A stretch of DNA of 64,000 nucleotides. It comes from Larkinella bovis (GTDB lineage: Bacteria > Bacteroidota > Bacteroidia > Cytophagales > Spirosomataceae). The notes below the pieces were generated by a model. It was not told where the DNA came from. It ran no database searches and saw only the letters and a list, made by a program, of their open reading frames with translations. The stretch is from the NCBI RefSeq assembly GCF_042655385.1, contig NZ_JBHSMA010000006.1, forward strand, positions 186,001 to 250,000, given 5' to 3'. The position numbers were made by a program, and so were the translations under genes. Positions within the stretch are counted from its first letter, which is position 1. Each line of letters opens with the position of its first letter. This document shows positions 28,167 through 36,943 of this stretch, one piece after another.

Positions 28167-28224
28167 GCGTTCTCTCGGTAATTCCCCGGCGAACGCGCTG
28201 ATTAGGAGTTAATAAACCTCTTTT

Positions 28225-29472
28225 ATGACACGTACGTTATCGTCAATTTGTTTACTTGGTTGCCTGTCACTTCCTCTTTTGTCAAACGCCCAGAGTCCGG
28301 GCGGAGCGTTGACGGGACAGGACACCGTTGCGTTTCGGATTCCGCAAACGGCGGTGCCCTTCCTGAACTTTACGCCGGATGCCCGGAGTGCCGCGCTGGG
28401 TGACGCGGGCGTTGCCCTGAGTGCTGACGCCAATGCGGTTTTCTGGAATCCGGCCAAGCTGGTATTTGCCCAGAAAGACCAGGGACTGGCGTTATCGTAT
28501 ACGCCCTGGCTGCGGAGTATAGGGGTTGACGATATGTTTTTTACCTACTTATCCGGGTATAAAAAGGTCAGCAAAAACGACGTGATCGGTTTGTCGCTCC
28601 TGTATTTCGACATGGGGACGATTGACTTTACGACCATTCTGGGGCAACCCGCCGGTTCGTTCAATTCCCGGGAGTATGCCGCCACGGCCTCCTATTCGCG
28701 CCGGTTGTTTCAGAACTTCTCGATGGGGGTCAACCTGCGGTACATCAACTCGAACCTCTCCGGCAATTACTCCGTGAACGGCATGTCCTTGAAACCGGCT
28801 TCGACGGCGGCTTTCGACATCAGCGCGTTCTACCAGAACGAAGTACGTGACGATATCACCGGCAAGGGCTTCAAATGGGCCTTCGGTGGGATTATTTCCA
28901 ACATTGGCGGTAAAGTAACCTACGGAACGCCGGAACGGTCGCCCATTCCGACCAACCTGAAACTGGGAACGGCCCTGACGCTGTATACCGATAAATTCAA
29001 CAAATTCAATTTTGCGCTCGATCTGAACAAACTGATGGTACCAACTCCGCCGGTGTATAAAACCAACGGGGGCGTTGTTCAGTACAATAACGGGGTTCCG
29101 GTAATTGCGCAGGGGAAAAACCCGAACCGGGCCACGCTCAGCTCTATTTTTGGCTCGTTCTCCGATGCACCGGACGGTTTTTCGGAAGAAGTAAAAGAAA
29201 TCAACATTGCCACCGGGATCGAATACTGGTATAACGAACAGTTCGCTGCGCGGATCGGGTATTACCACGAACCCCGCGTGAAAGGCGACCGGAAATTCTT
29301 TACGACCGGTTTGGGAATCCGACTGCAGGAGAAATACGGTATTGACTTTGCGTATCTGATTCCGACCACGCAGGGCAGTCCGCTGGCGCAAACGTTCCGG
29401 ATTTCGCTGGTGATTGATCTGGATAAAAAGGCCCGTTCGGCCGAAGATGACGAGAGCGACGACCGCGAATAG
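28225..29472 (+). CDS. porV: Type IX secretion system outer membrane protein PorV
   Basis: PorV is an outer membrane beta-barrel of the FadL type that carries secreted type IX cargo from the translocon to the PorU attachment complex. The 415-residue product has a signal peptide (SNAQSPGG) and the PorV hallmark NFTPDARSAALGDAGVALS near residue 50, with ANAVFWNPAKL after it. The strongly alternating barrel sequence runs to the end. Its position directly after porU is the conserved order in Bacteroidota. Confidence 0.95.
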   Translation: MTRTLSSICLLGCLSLPLLSNAQSPGGALTGQDTVAFRIPQTAVPFLNFTPDARSAALGDAGVALSADANAVFWNPAKLVFAQKDQGLALSYTPWLRSIGVDDMFFTYLSGYKKVSKNDVIGLSLLYFDMGTIDFTTILGQPAGSFNSREYAATASYSRRLFQNFSMGVNLRYINSNLSGNYSVNGMSLKPASTAAFDISAFYQNEVRDDITGKGFKWAFGGIISNIGGKVTYGTPERSPIPTNLKLGTALTLYTDKFNKFNFALDLNKLMVPTPPVYKTNGGVVQYNNGVPVIAQGKNPNRATLSSIFGSFSDAPDGFSEEVKEINIATGIEYWYNEQFAARIGYYHEPRVKGDRKFFTTGLGIRLQEKYGIDFAYLIPTTQGSPLAQTFRISLVIDLDKKARSAEDDESDDRE

Positions 29473-29495
29473 ACTCCGATAACTAGTATAGTGAT

Positions 29496-29527
29496 AATGG
29501 CACCCTTCGGGCGTGCCATTCTTTTTT
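29496..29527 (+). terminator. Intrinsic terminator after porV
   Basis: AATGGCAC (29496-29503) pairs with GTGCCATT (29513-29520), with CTTTTTT behind it. It lies 24 bp after the porV stop codon. Confidence 0.8.
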
Positions 29528-29543
29528 ACCGCCTGACCGCCCA

Positions 29544-30827
29544 ATGGACCTGATAGACCGAACAGAAGCCCCTGAATACAAGCTTATTGAAGAAGTAAGA
29601 ATTCCGGCTATAGCCACGCAAACCCTGGATAATGGCCAGCCTGTTTATTGGGTCAATGCCGGCCAGCAACCCGTTATCCGGCTGGAAATCGTTTTCGATG
29701 CCGGTGCCTGGTACGAACCGATGCCGGGCGTGTCGGCGTTGACGCTGAAAATGCTGACGGAGGGAACCCGATCGCATACCTCGGCGCAGATCAGTGAATA
29801 CTTCGATCGCTACGGGGCTTTTCTGGAGCAGCATAGCGGAACCAACCGGGCCAGCCTGATGGTCTACGGCCTGACGAAACACTTGCCCGCCCTCTTGCCG
29901 ATGATTCAGGAGATGGTGCTGGATTCGGTGATTCCGCAAAAAGAACTGAACCACCAGAAAAACATGACGGTCCAGCACCTGCGCGTCAATCTGGAGAAAA
30001 ACAATTTCGTTGCCGGGCGACTGATCCGGGAAAAAGTGTTCGGGAAGAATCACCCGTACGGATCGAATCAGAAACCGGAAACCGTGGAAGCCATTCAGCG
30101 GGAAATGGTGGAACAGTTTTACCATCAGCACATCCGGCAGCGGCCGTTCCGGGTGGTGGCGGCCGGCCACGTTACCGAGCTGGAAATTGCTTTACTTAAT
30201 AAGTTTTTTGGCCAGCAGAACGTTGAGGTGGCGGTTTCGGCCCACGGAGCGGAAAAAACCATAGCGACCGATCCAACCCCGGTGTTGGTAGAAAAAGAAG
30301 ACAGCCTGCAATCGTCGATCCGGCTGGGGCGGCTCCTGTTCAACCGCAAACATCCGGACTATTTCCCGATGCTCGTGTTCAATGAGGTGCTGGGCGGTTA
30401 TTTCGGGTCCCGGTTGATGAAAAACATTCGGGAAGAAAAAGGATTTACGTACGGCATCTGGTCGAATCTGTCCATGTTTCCAAGTCAGGGGTATCTGCTG
30501 ATCGGCACCGATGTCAAGCGGGAAAATACGCAGGAAACACTGGACGAAATTGGCAAGGAAATCCGGCGGCTGCAGAACGAACTGGTTCCGGCCGATGAAT
30601 TGAAGACGGTAAAAAACTACATGGCGGGGTCGTACGTCGGCTCGCTTAACACCCCGTTTGAAATCGCCGATCGCTACAAAACCATGCTGTTCGACGGCTT
30701 GCCCACGGATTTCATCCATTCCTACATCGAGCGAATCCGGGCCGTGACGGCCGGGCAGGTGCAGGAAATGGCCCATCGCTATCTACCCGACGGCTCGTTG
30801 ATCGAAGTGGTTGTGGGAGGGAAGTGA
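29544..30827 (+). CDS. M16-family (insulinase-like) protein lacking the zinc site
   Basis: A 427-residue cytosolic or cell-envelope protein with the two-lobed M16B fold. At the place where active M16 peptidases have HxxEH, residues 65-69 read ALTLK (in GVSALTLKMLTEGT), so all metal and catalytic residues are missing. The C-terminal half keeps the partner-subunit signature GGYFGSRLMKNIREEKGFTY with the R and Y residues that act on substrate. This is the pattern of the non-catalytic subunit of a heterodimer. The usual HxxEH partner gene is not adjacent. No signal peptide is visible. Confidence 0.88.
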   Translation: MDLIDRTEAPEYKLIEEVRIPAIATQTLDNGQPVYWVNAGQQPVIRLEIVFDAGAWYEPMPGVSALTLKMLTEGTRSHTSAQISEYFDRYGAFLEQHSGTNRASLMVYGLTKHLPALLPMIQEMVLDSVIPQKELNHQKNMTVQHLRVNLEKNNFVAGRLIREKVFGKNHPYGSNQKPETVEAIQREMVEQFYHQHIRQRPFRVVAAGHVTELEIALLNKFFGQQNVEVAVSAHGAEKTIATDPTPVLVEKEDSLQSSIRLGRLLFNRKHPDYFPMLVFNEVLGGYFGSRLMKNIREEKGFTYGIWSNLSMFPSQGYLLIGTDVKRENTQETLDEIGKEIRRLQNELVPADELKTVKNYMAGSYVGSLNTPFEIADRYKTMLFDGLPTDFIHSYIERIRAVTAGQVQEMAHRYLPDGSLIEVVVGGK

Positions 30828-30835
30828 AACGGTTT

Positions 30836-30907
30836 TTGAACGGGGATTACGCTGATGGAAGGATTACAGGGGCTATTAATCCCTGAATCGGCGTAATCCC
30901 CGTTCAA
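30836..30907. repeat. 72-bp palindromic element between the M16-like and PfkB genes
   Basis: TTGAACGGGGATTACGC at 30836-30852 pairs perfectly over 17 bp with GCGTAATCCCCGTTCAA at 30891-30907. Inside, GGATTAC recurs and AGGG/CCCT pair further. It lies between two convergent stop codons and may terminate both transcripts, but lacks T tracts. Confidence 0.8.
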
Positions 30908-30909
30908 GG

Positions 30910-31827
30910 CTATACAATCTCGAACGCTGCCAGTTTCACGAATTGCGCGACGCGCTCGTTGATTTCGTCGATCGTCAGGTTGAAAAGCCGTTCGGCCCCG
31001 AATTTCTCCACGCAGAACGAGGCCATTGCTGAACCGTAAATAATGCCCCGCTTCATGTTGTTGAACGACACATCGCCGGTGCTGGCCAGGTAGCCGATAA
31101 AACCGCCCGCGAACGTATCGCCCGCGCCGGTGGGGTCAAAGACTTCTTCGAGCGGGAGTGCCGGTGCAAAAAAGATGCTGCCGCCGTGGAAAAGCAGGGC
31201 GCCGTGCTCGCCTTTCTTGATGATGACGGTTTGGGGACCCATCGCCTGAATGGCGGCAGCCGCTTTCACCAGCGAATACTGACCGGACAATTGCCGCGCT
31301 TCTTCGTCGTTCACCGTCAGCACATCCACCAGCTTGATGACATCCATCAGATCATCCCAGGCCGTGTCCATCCAGAAGTTCATGGTATCGAGCATGATCA
31401 GTTTCGGGCGTTTCGGCAGCCGCTCGATCACTTTTTTCTGAACCGAAGGGGAGATATTGCCCAGCATCAGGAATTCACAGTCATTGTAGACGGTCGGAAG
31501 AATCGGGTCGAAATCGCCCATGACATTGAGCTGCACGTCCACCGTGTCGCGCGTGTTCATGTCGTTATGGTATTTCCCCGACCAGAAAAACGTTTTTTCG
31601 CCGGGGCGGATTTGCAACCCCGTCGTATCGATGGCACGCCCTTTCAGAATGTCGATCATTTCCTGTGGGAAGTCGTCGCCAACCACCGCAACCAGGTTAT
31701 TTTTATTCGTGAAATACGAAGCCGATAGCGTGATATAGGTAGCGGCTCCGCCAATGATTTTATCGGTTTTGCCGAAAGGGGTTTCCAGTGCATCGAACGC
31801 AACGGAACCAACGGATAACAAACTCAT
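30910..31827 (-). CDS. PfkB-family carbohydrate (ribokinase-like) kinase
   Basis: A 305-residue ATP-dependent sugar or nucleoside kinase. The N-terminal substrate region has IIGGAATYITLSA, and the C-terminal PfkB signature with catalytic Asp is DPTGAGDTFAGGFIGYLA near residue 240. Substrate cannot be fixed from sequence. Close relatives in Bacteroidota are annotated only as PfkB family. It stands alone between two convergent or divergent neighbours. Confidence 0.9.
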   Translation of the reverse strand: MSLLSVGSVAFDALETPFGKTDKIIGGAATYITLSASYFTNKNNLVAVVGDDFPQEMIDILKGRAIDTTGLQIRPGEKTFFWSGKYHNDMNTRDTVDVQLNVMGDFDPILPTVYNDCEFLMLGNISPSVQKKVIERLPKRPKLIMLDTMNFWMDTAWDDLMDVIKLVDVLTVNDEEARQLSGQYSLVKAAAAIQAMGPQTVIIKKGEHGALLFHGGSIFFAPALPLEEVFDPTGAGDTFAGGFIGYLASTGDVSFNNMKRGIIYGSAMASFCVEKFGAERLFNLTIDEINERVAQFVKLAAFEIV

Positions 31828-31916
31828 GCTGATTGGATAAATACAGGGTGATGAAATGAATTCGAAAGAAAAGTGAAGCCATTAACGGCTCAAAAGTCTG
31901 CAAAATTTTGGATTTT

Positions 31917-33101
31917 TCAAATAACCGGGTGTCGCTTGAACGCCCGCGTCCGGTCGAAAAGGTACCGGTACGTGATGTGCTTCTTATGGGCGACGCCCCC
32001 CAGCATTTTGGCAAACCGAATCATTCTCGGATTAAAATCGCCCACCCAGTTCAACTCCAGTTCCTCGTACTGGTAGCCCGGTCGCCAGGCAACCCGCGTA
32101 AATGCCAGCGCAATGGCCGATTCGATGCCCCGACCCTGGTATTCAGGAATGATACCAAAAATGACCCCAAAGGCTTTTTTATTGGTTTTCATGACCTTGT
32201 GGTACAACACTTTCAATTTCCCGATGAGATTGAGTTTCCCATTAACGTGTTTAAAAATCTGATTCAATTCGGGGAGGGTGATAAAGAAGGCAATCGGTTC
32301 GCCTTTGTGGTAGCCAAACCAGATGAGTTCTTCTTCCAGAATCGGTTTCATCCGCAGCATGAGCGCCCGGGATTGTTCCTCCGACATTTCGCCGACGCTC
32401 AGGTGCCGCGCCCAGGCTTTGTTGTAGATATACCGAAAATCATCCGCGTATTTCTCCAGTTCGGGTTTGGTGACGTGCCGGAAATCGTAGGTGGGGTCGT
32501 TCAGCGTCCGAACCGACCGTTCAAAGATGGACGGGTGAATGAGTTGCCGAACCCGGTCTTCCCGCATGGGTAACAGAAACGTCAGTTGTTGGAAGTAATC
32601 CAGAAAACCGTATTGCTCGAACAAGGGCACGTAATACGGCTGGGTGTAGGGCATGCCGTAGGTGGGTTCCTTGTCAAAACCGTCGACCAGCAAGCCCCAC
32701 CAGCGGTCGCGTTCGCCAAAATTGATCGGGCCGTCCATCGCTTCCATCCCTTTGCGCTGGAGCCAGTCTTTGGCCGCATCAAAAAGGGCAAAAGCCGCCG
32801 TTTGATTGTTGATGCATTCGAAAAAACCGAGTCCGCCCGTGGGCTGGTCGTTGTTGCGGTTGGCGGTTTCGCGGTTGATAAAAGCCGCGATCCGGCCAAT
32901 AACCTGCTTCTGATCGTCCAGCAAGAGCCAGCGAATGCACTCGCCGTGCTGGAAGTATTTGTTTTTGACCGGATCGAACACGTCTTCGATGTCGTTGTCG
33001 AGCGGGCGAATCCAGCACGGATTGTTGCGGTATAATCGAACCGGTAATTGTAAAAATTCTTTCTGATAAGCAGGATTATCACCAACCTCGATCAGCTGCA
33101 T
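31917..33101 (-). CDS. GNAT-fold (acyl-CoA N-acyltransferase-like) protein of unknown substrate
   Basis: A 394-residue protein of a family often annotated in Bacteroidota as a hypothetical or GNAT acetyltransferase. It has two halves: a first GNAT-like region (LDDQKQVIGRIAAFINR, then GGLGFFECINNQTAAFALFDAA) and a second with FGVIFGIIPEYQGRGIESAI, which resembles the acetyl-CoA loop. DGPINFGERDRWWGLLVDGF is a conserved central motif. No partner genes suggest a pathway. Confidence 0.75.
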   Translation of the reverse strand: MQLIEVGDNPAYQKEFLQLPVRLYRNNPCWIRPLDNDIEDVFDPVKNKYFQHGECIRWLLLDDQKQVIGRIAAFINRETANRNNDQPTGGLGFFECINNQTAAFALFDAAKDWLQRKGMEAMDGPINFGERDRWWGLLVDGFDKEPTYGMPYTQPYYVPLFEQYGFLDYFQQLTFLLPMREDRVRQLIHPSIFERSVRTLNDPTYDFRHVTKPELEKYADDFRYIYNKAWARHLSVGEMSEEQSRALMLRMKPILEEELIWFGYHKGEPIAFFITLPELNQIFKHVNGKLNLIGKLKVLYHKVMKTNKKAFGVIFGIIPEYQGRGIESAIALAFTRVAWRPGYQYEELELNWVGDFNPRMIRFAKMLGGVAHKKHITYRYLFDRTRAFKRHPVI

Positions 33102-33230
33102 GCCGTAGGGATACTAAGTGAACAATGAATCAGCCGGACAAACCGTTGCGTCGCCCGGGGGTTGCGAAGATAGGAAAAGTACCGCATTTGCCGCTGATTA
33201 TAATTTCGCTGACTTCCGCCGAACATTATG

Positions 33231-33238
33231 TAGATTTG
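33231..33238 (+). promoter_or_regulatory. cysS -7 promoter box
   Basis: TAGATTTG matches TAnnTTTG exactly and lies 42 nt before the cysS ATG. A TTTC at 33204-33207 is 23 bp upstream, too far for a confident -33 box. Confidence 0.45.
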
Positions 33239-33279
33239 TGGCTGCAAATAACCGCATTGTTGGATCGACCGATTGAAGA

Positions 33280-34779
33280 ATGACAACACCGACACAGCCG
33301 CTGAAGTTATACAATACGCTTACCCGCCGGAAAGAACTGTTCGAGCCGATTGTTTCGCCGTATGTTGGATTATACGTCTGTGGGCCAACGGTTTATAATT
33401 TTGTGCATTTAGGGAATGTCCGGACGTTCCTGACGTTCGATACGCTGTTCCGCTATTTAACGCACATCGGTTATAAAGTTCGGTACGTGCGGAACATCAC
33501 GGATGTTGGGCATTTGGTCGGCGATGGCGACGAAGGGGAGGACAAAATCGGGCGGATGGCGAAGCTGGAGAAAGTTGAACCCATGGAAATTGTGCAGCGC
33601 TACACCAATGATTTTCATTCGGTGACGACGATGTTCAACATGTGGTCGCCCAGCATCGAACCCACGGCAACCGGCCACATGGTCGAGCAGATTGAAGCCG
33701 TTCGTACCTTGATCGACAAGGGACTGGCGTACGAATCGAACGGGTCGGTTTATTTCGACATTGCCCAGTACAACCAGGAAGGCGGTAACTACGGCAAGTT
33801 ATCGGGCCGCGTGCTGGAAGATTTGCTGAACGAAACCCGCGATCTGGATGGGCAGTCGGAAAAGCGGAATCCGCTGGATTTCGCGCTCTGGAAAAAAGCC
33901 GCCCCCGACCACCTGATGCGCTGGCCATCGCCCTGGAGCAACGGTTTTCCGGGCTGGCATTTGGAATGTACGTGTATGAGTACCAAGTATTTAGGTAAGC
34001 AGTTCGACATTCACGGCGGGGGAATGGACCTAAAGTTCCCTCACCACGAATGCGAAGTGGCGCAGGGTAAAAGCATTTACGGCGAAGAACCGGCCCGCTA
34101 CTGGATGCACTCGAACATGCTAACGGTCAACGGGCAGAAAATGTCGAAATCGCTGGGCAATTCGTTCCTGCCTTCCGAACTGGTGACGGGGACGCACCAT
34201 TTGCTCGAGCAGGCGTATAGCCCCATGACGGTGCGGTTTTTCATGTTACAATCGCATTACCGGAGTACGCTCGACTTTTCGAACGAAGCTCTCAAGGCCG
34301 CGCAAAAAGGATACAAACGACTCGTGAACGGTTTGCGGATTGTTCGGACCCTGCATTATACTGCCCTTGAGGATGTCCCGGCGGAGGAGAAAAAACAACA
34401 GGAAATCCGGAAGGCCGTTGACGATTTTTACGGCGCTCTGAACGATGATTTGAACACGGCGGTTGGCATTGCCCAGTTGTTTACCTTGCTGAAGTACGTG
34501 AATATGCTGTACCTGAACCAGCTTCAGCCGGCGGCATTGGGCGAAGACGTTTTTAACCTGCTGAAGGATTCCTTCCTGCAGTTTATGGAACAGGTGCTGG
34601 GGCTGCGCGAAGAGAAGTCTGAAAGCCAGGCGGTTTTGGACGGCATGCTGACCTTATACCGCGAGTATAAAGAACAGAAGCAATACGATAAAGTGGATCA
34701 GGTCCGTTCCTATTTCAAGGCACAGGGTCTGGTCATCAAAGATATGAAGCACCGGATCGACTGGGCTTACGAGGAGTAA
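33280..34779 (+). CDS. cysS: Cysteinyl-tRNA synthetase
   Basis: This class I aminoacyl-tRNA synthetase charges tRNA-Cys. The 499-residue length is normal. The HIGH-type motif is FVHLGNVRTF after the zinc Cys of LYVCGPTVYN. Further zinc ligands are in WHLECTCMS and HHECEVAQ, and the KMSKS motif is intact (QKMSKSLGNS). The C-terminal anticodon-binding domain ends near MKHRIDWAYEE. Confidence 0.97.
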   Translation: MTTPTQPLKLYNTLTRRKELFEPIVSPYVGLYVCGPTVYNFVHLGNVRTFLTFDTLFRYLTHIGYKVRYVRNITDVGHLVGDGDEGEDKIGRMAKLEKVEPMEIVQRYTNDFHSVTTMFNMWSPSIEPTATGHMVEQIEAVRTLIDKGLAYESNGSVYFDIAQYNQEGGNYGKLSGRVLEDLLNETRDLDGQSEKRNPLDFALWKKAAPDHLMRWPSPWSNGFPGWHLECTCMSTKYLGKQFDIHGGGMDLKFPHHECEVAQGKSIYGEEPARYWMHSNMLTVNGQKMSKSLGNSFLPSELVTGTHHLLEQAYSPMTVRFFMLQSHYRSTLDFSNEALKAAQKGYKRLVNGLRIVRTLHYTALEDVPAEEKKQQEIRKAVDDFYGALNDDLNTAVGIAQLFTLLKYVNMLYLNQLQPAALGEDVFNLLKDSFLQFMEQVLGLREEKSESQAVLDGMLTLYREYKEQKQYDKVDQVRSYFKAQGLVIKDMKHRIDWAYEE

Positions 34780-34794
34780 TCTATTAGTCAGAAC

Positions 34795-35799
34795 ATGCAC
34801 CTGAATCGGAAACTCATTCTTTTTTGGCTGGCTGCGGTCATCACCGTTAGCGCCTGCAAAAGTAAAAAACAGGACCAGCAGGAAAATCAGGCCACCGAGG
34901 TCAAAACCGTTACGGCGCCGTCGTTTAACGCCGATTCGGCCTACGCTTACGTTGCCAGGCAGGTTTCGTTTGGCCCGCGGGTGCCCAATACCGATGCGCA
35001 CCGCCGTTGCGGGGATTACCTGGTGGCGGCCCTGAAAGCATTCGGTTGTGAGGTAACCGTACAGGATTTTACGGCAACAACCTACGATAACCTGAAGCTG
35101 AATGCCCGGAACATCATCGGCAGCATTAATCCGCAGGCGAGCAAGCGGATTTTGCTGGCGTCGCACTGGGATTCACGCCCGTTTGCCGATCAGGATAGCA
35201 CGGCCACGGCCAAAACCAAACCGGTGCTGGGTGCCAACGACGGTGCCAGTGGGGTGGGGGTTCTGCTCGAAATGGCCCGGACCATTCAAAACGCCGGTAC
35301 CAAACCGGAGGTTGGCATCGACTTTATTTTCTTCGACGCCGAGGACTGGGGAAATTCGGAACTGGCCCGGGACGAATATGGCGGTTTTTGTCTGGGATCG
35401 CAGTATTGGGCGGCCAATAAACACAAACCGGGTTATACGGCTTATTACGGTGTTTTGCTGGATATGGTCGGTGCCAAAGGGGCCACGTTCCTGAAAGAAG
35501 GGAATTCGATGCAGTATGCGCCCACGGTGGTCAACACGATTTGGGAAACCGCCAGTCGCATGGGCTACAACCAGTATTTTGTCGATACGGGCCAGTCAGG
35601 ACCGGCCATCACGGACGACCACCTGCCGGTCAACCGGGTCGCGAAAATTCCGATGATCGACATTATTCACCTGAACGTAAGCTCGGGGAGCTTCTTCGAC
35701 GGCTGGCATACCACCGGCGACGGCATGGAAAACATCGACCGCAGCACGCTCAAAGCCGTCGGTCAGGTGCTGCTGCAAACGTTGTATAATGAACAGTAA
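34795..35799 (+). CDS. M28-family lipoprotein peptidase, glutaminyl cyclase-like
   Basis: A 334-residue lipoprotein (lipobox VSAC, Cys near residue 20) of the M28 zinc-enzyme family. The arrangement SHWDSRPFAD, GANDGASGVGVLLEMA, FFDAEDWGNSE and the late DDHLPVNR gives the expected metal ligands. It is close to bacterial glutaminyl-peptide cyclotransferases, which form N-terminal pyroglutamate, but an aminopeptidase role cannot be excluded. In Bacteroidota pyroglutamate formation is common at newly exposed N-terminal Gln. It starts 16 bp after cysS. Confidence 0.85.
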   Translation: MHLNRKLILFWLAAVITVSACKSKKQDQQENQATEVKTVTAPSFNADSAYAYVARQVSFGPRVPNTDAHRRCGDYLVAALKAFGCEVTVQDFTATTYDNLKLNARNIIGSINPQASKRILLASHWDSRPFADQDSTATAKTKPVLGANDGASGVGVLLEMARTIQNAGTKPEVGIDFIFFDAEDWGNSELARDEYGGFCLGSQYWAANKHKPGYTAYYGVLLDMVGAKGATFLKEGNSMQYAPTVVNTIWETASRMGYNQYFVDTGQSGPAITDDHLPVNRVAKIPMIDIIHLNVSSGSFFDGWHTTGDGMENIDRSTLKAVGQVLLQTLYNEQ

Positions 35800-36262
35800 T
35801 TTTCTGCATGAACCGCAGGGGAGGCCCCGAATGAAAAATGGACAGCCAGCGGGATCGATTTGGCGAAAAATCCGTTGTTTATTTCTGTCTGCGAGCCTTT
35901 TTTACGGTTTATTTTTCCTGCAAAGTTGTTCCGCTCCGCCGGATCGGCTGGGAACGCTGGATCTGGTGAAATGGCGCGCGGACCGGGGCGGTTGCCAGGG
36001 CGTTCGGACGACGCTGGTTGATGATTTTAAAGCCATTCGGTCGGAACTAAAAGGGAAATCAGCGAATGAGGTGGGTAAAATACTCGGTCGGCCGGACAGC
36101 GAACAACTCGACGACCGGAACCAGAAATTTTACATTTATTTCCTCGAAAGCGGCCCGCACTGCCAGGACCCAAAAGTGAAAACCGGCAGCCGTTCCATTG
36201 CGCTGCGCCTGAGCGCCATCGGTTTGGTAACGGAAATTACGTTTCAGCGGGGACGGCCGTAA
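35789..36262 (+). CDS. Small lipoprotein with a BamE/SmpA-like motif
   Basis: This frame overlaps the end of the M28 gene by 11 nt. The more likely start is the ATG at 35831, which gives a lipoprotein signal peptide with lipobox LQSC. The mature part contains LKGKSANEVGKILGRPDSEQ, which resembles the BamE/SmpA fold motif (a helix followed by LGxP). A second Cys pair (GGCQG and GPHCQD) may form a disulfide. Function is not known; the small domain could act in envelope assembly. Confidence 0.7.
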   Translation: MNSNFLHEPQGRPRMKNGQPAGSIWRKIRCLFLSASLFYGLFFLQSCSAPPDRLGTLDLVKWRADRGGCQGVRTTLVDDFKAIRSELKGKSANEVGKILGRPDSEQLDDRNQKFYIYFLESGPHCQDPKVKTGSRSIALRLSAIGLVTEITFQRGRP

Positions 36263-36270
36263 TTCTTTTC

Positions 36271-36345
36271 GTTGCAGTAGCTGGTCTCCGGGCTGGGCGT
36301 AACTCCCCGTCGGGAAAATGATCCGTGGTTTTCTTCTGTTGATGC
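36271..36345 (-). promoter_or_regulatory. Possible 3' half of a cobalamin riboswitch (remnant, no target gene)
   Basis: Read on the minus strand, 36280-36297 is CCCAGCCCGGAGACCAGC, close to the 3' box of cobalamin riboswitches (consensus like AGTCAGGAGACCTGCC). Just upstream are GGGGAGTTACGCC and AAACCACGG, which could be parts of the neighbouring stems. The 5' core (GGTGAAAATCC type) is not visible, and the nadD stop lies immediately upstream. On the minus strand there is no gene downstream to regulate. It is either a decayed riboswitch or a chance match. Confidence 0.3.
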
Positions 36346-36355
36346 CGGGAAAAGA

Positions 36356-36928
36356 TCAGATGTAAAATTTCTTCCGCTCGATAATCTCTTCGACCACGTC
36401 CGGCACCAGGTAGCGAATCGACCGGTTTTGTTTAATCGAATCCCGGATGAATGTCGCGGAAATGTCCAATAAAGGAGCCTGAATAAATTTTACGTTGGGG
36501 TGCTGCTCCAGTGGGCTGGGCGCGCTATTGGGTCGGGGATATACATAAAGGCCGTAGAACTCCAGAATTTTTTCGTAGTTCTTCCAGTTCGGAAACTGGG
36601 CCAGATTGTCACCGCCGATGATGAGTTTGAACTGGTGCTGCGGGTATTTTTCCTGGAGCCGGATTAGGGTGTCGATCGTGTAGCTGGGGCGCGGCATCGA
36701 AAATTCGATGTCTGTCGTTTTCAGCTTCGCATTGTCGGCAATGGCGCGTTCCACCAAATCGATGCGATCGAATTCGTGCAACAGGCTTTTGTTTTTCTTG
36801 AATGGATTCTGGGGCGAAACCACAAACCAGACCTGCTCCAGATCGGTGGTGGTGGCCATGGTGTTGGCAATGATCAGGTGGCCAATATGAACCGGATTGA
36901 AGGAACCGAAAAATAAGCCGATTTTCAT
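36356..36928 (-). CDS. nadD: Nicotinate-nucleotide adenylyltransferase
   Basis: This cytosolic enzyme adenylates nicotinate mononucleotide, a late step of NAD synthesis. The 190-residue product begins with the nucleotidyltransferase motif GSFNPVHIGHLIIAN (residues 8-22), and contains the (I/S)STxxR-related segment SATFIRDSIKQN near residue 160. It follows gmk by 15 bp on the minus strand. Confidence 0.96.
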   Translation of the reverse strand: MKIGLFFGSFNPVHIGHLIIANTMATTTDLEQVWFVVSPQNPFKKNKSLLHEFDRIDLVERAIADNAKLKTTDIEFSMPRPSYTIDTLIRLQEKYPQHQFKLIIGGDNLAQFPNWKNYEKILEFYGLYVYPRPNSAPSPLEQHPNVKFIQAPLLDISATFIRDSIKQNRSIRYLVPDVVEEIIERKKFYI

Positions 36929-36943
36929 ACGCGCCGGTATCCC

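Noticed and set aside
36241..36355. A terminator between the small lipoprotein gene and nadD
   Set aside because: No stem with a T tract could be drawn; the more notable feature is the riboswitch-like box on the minus strand.
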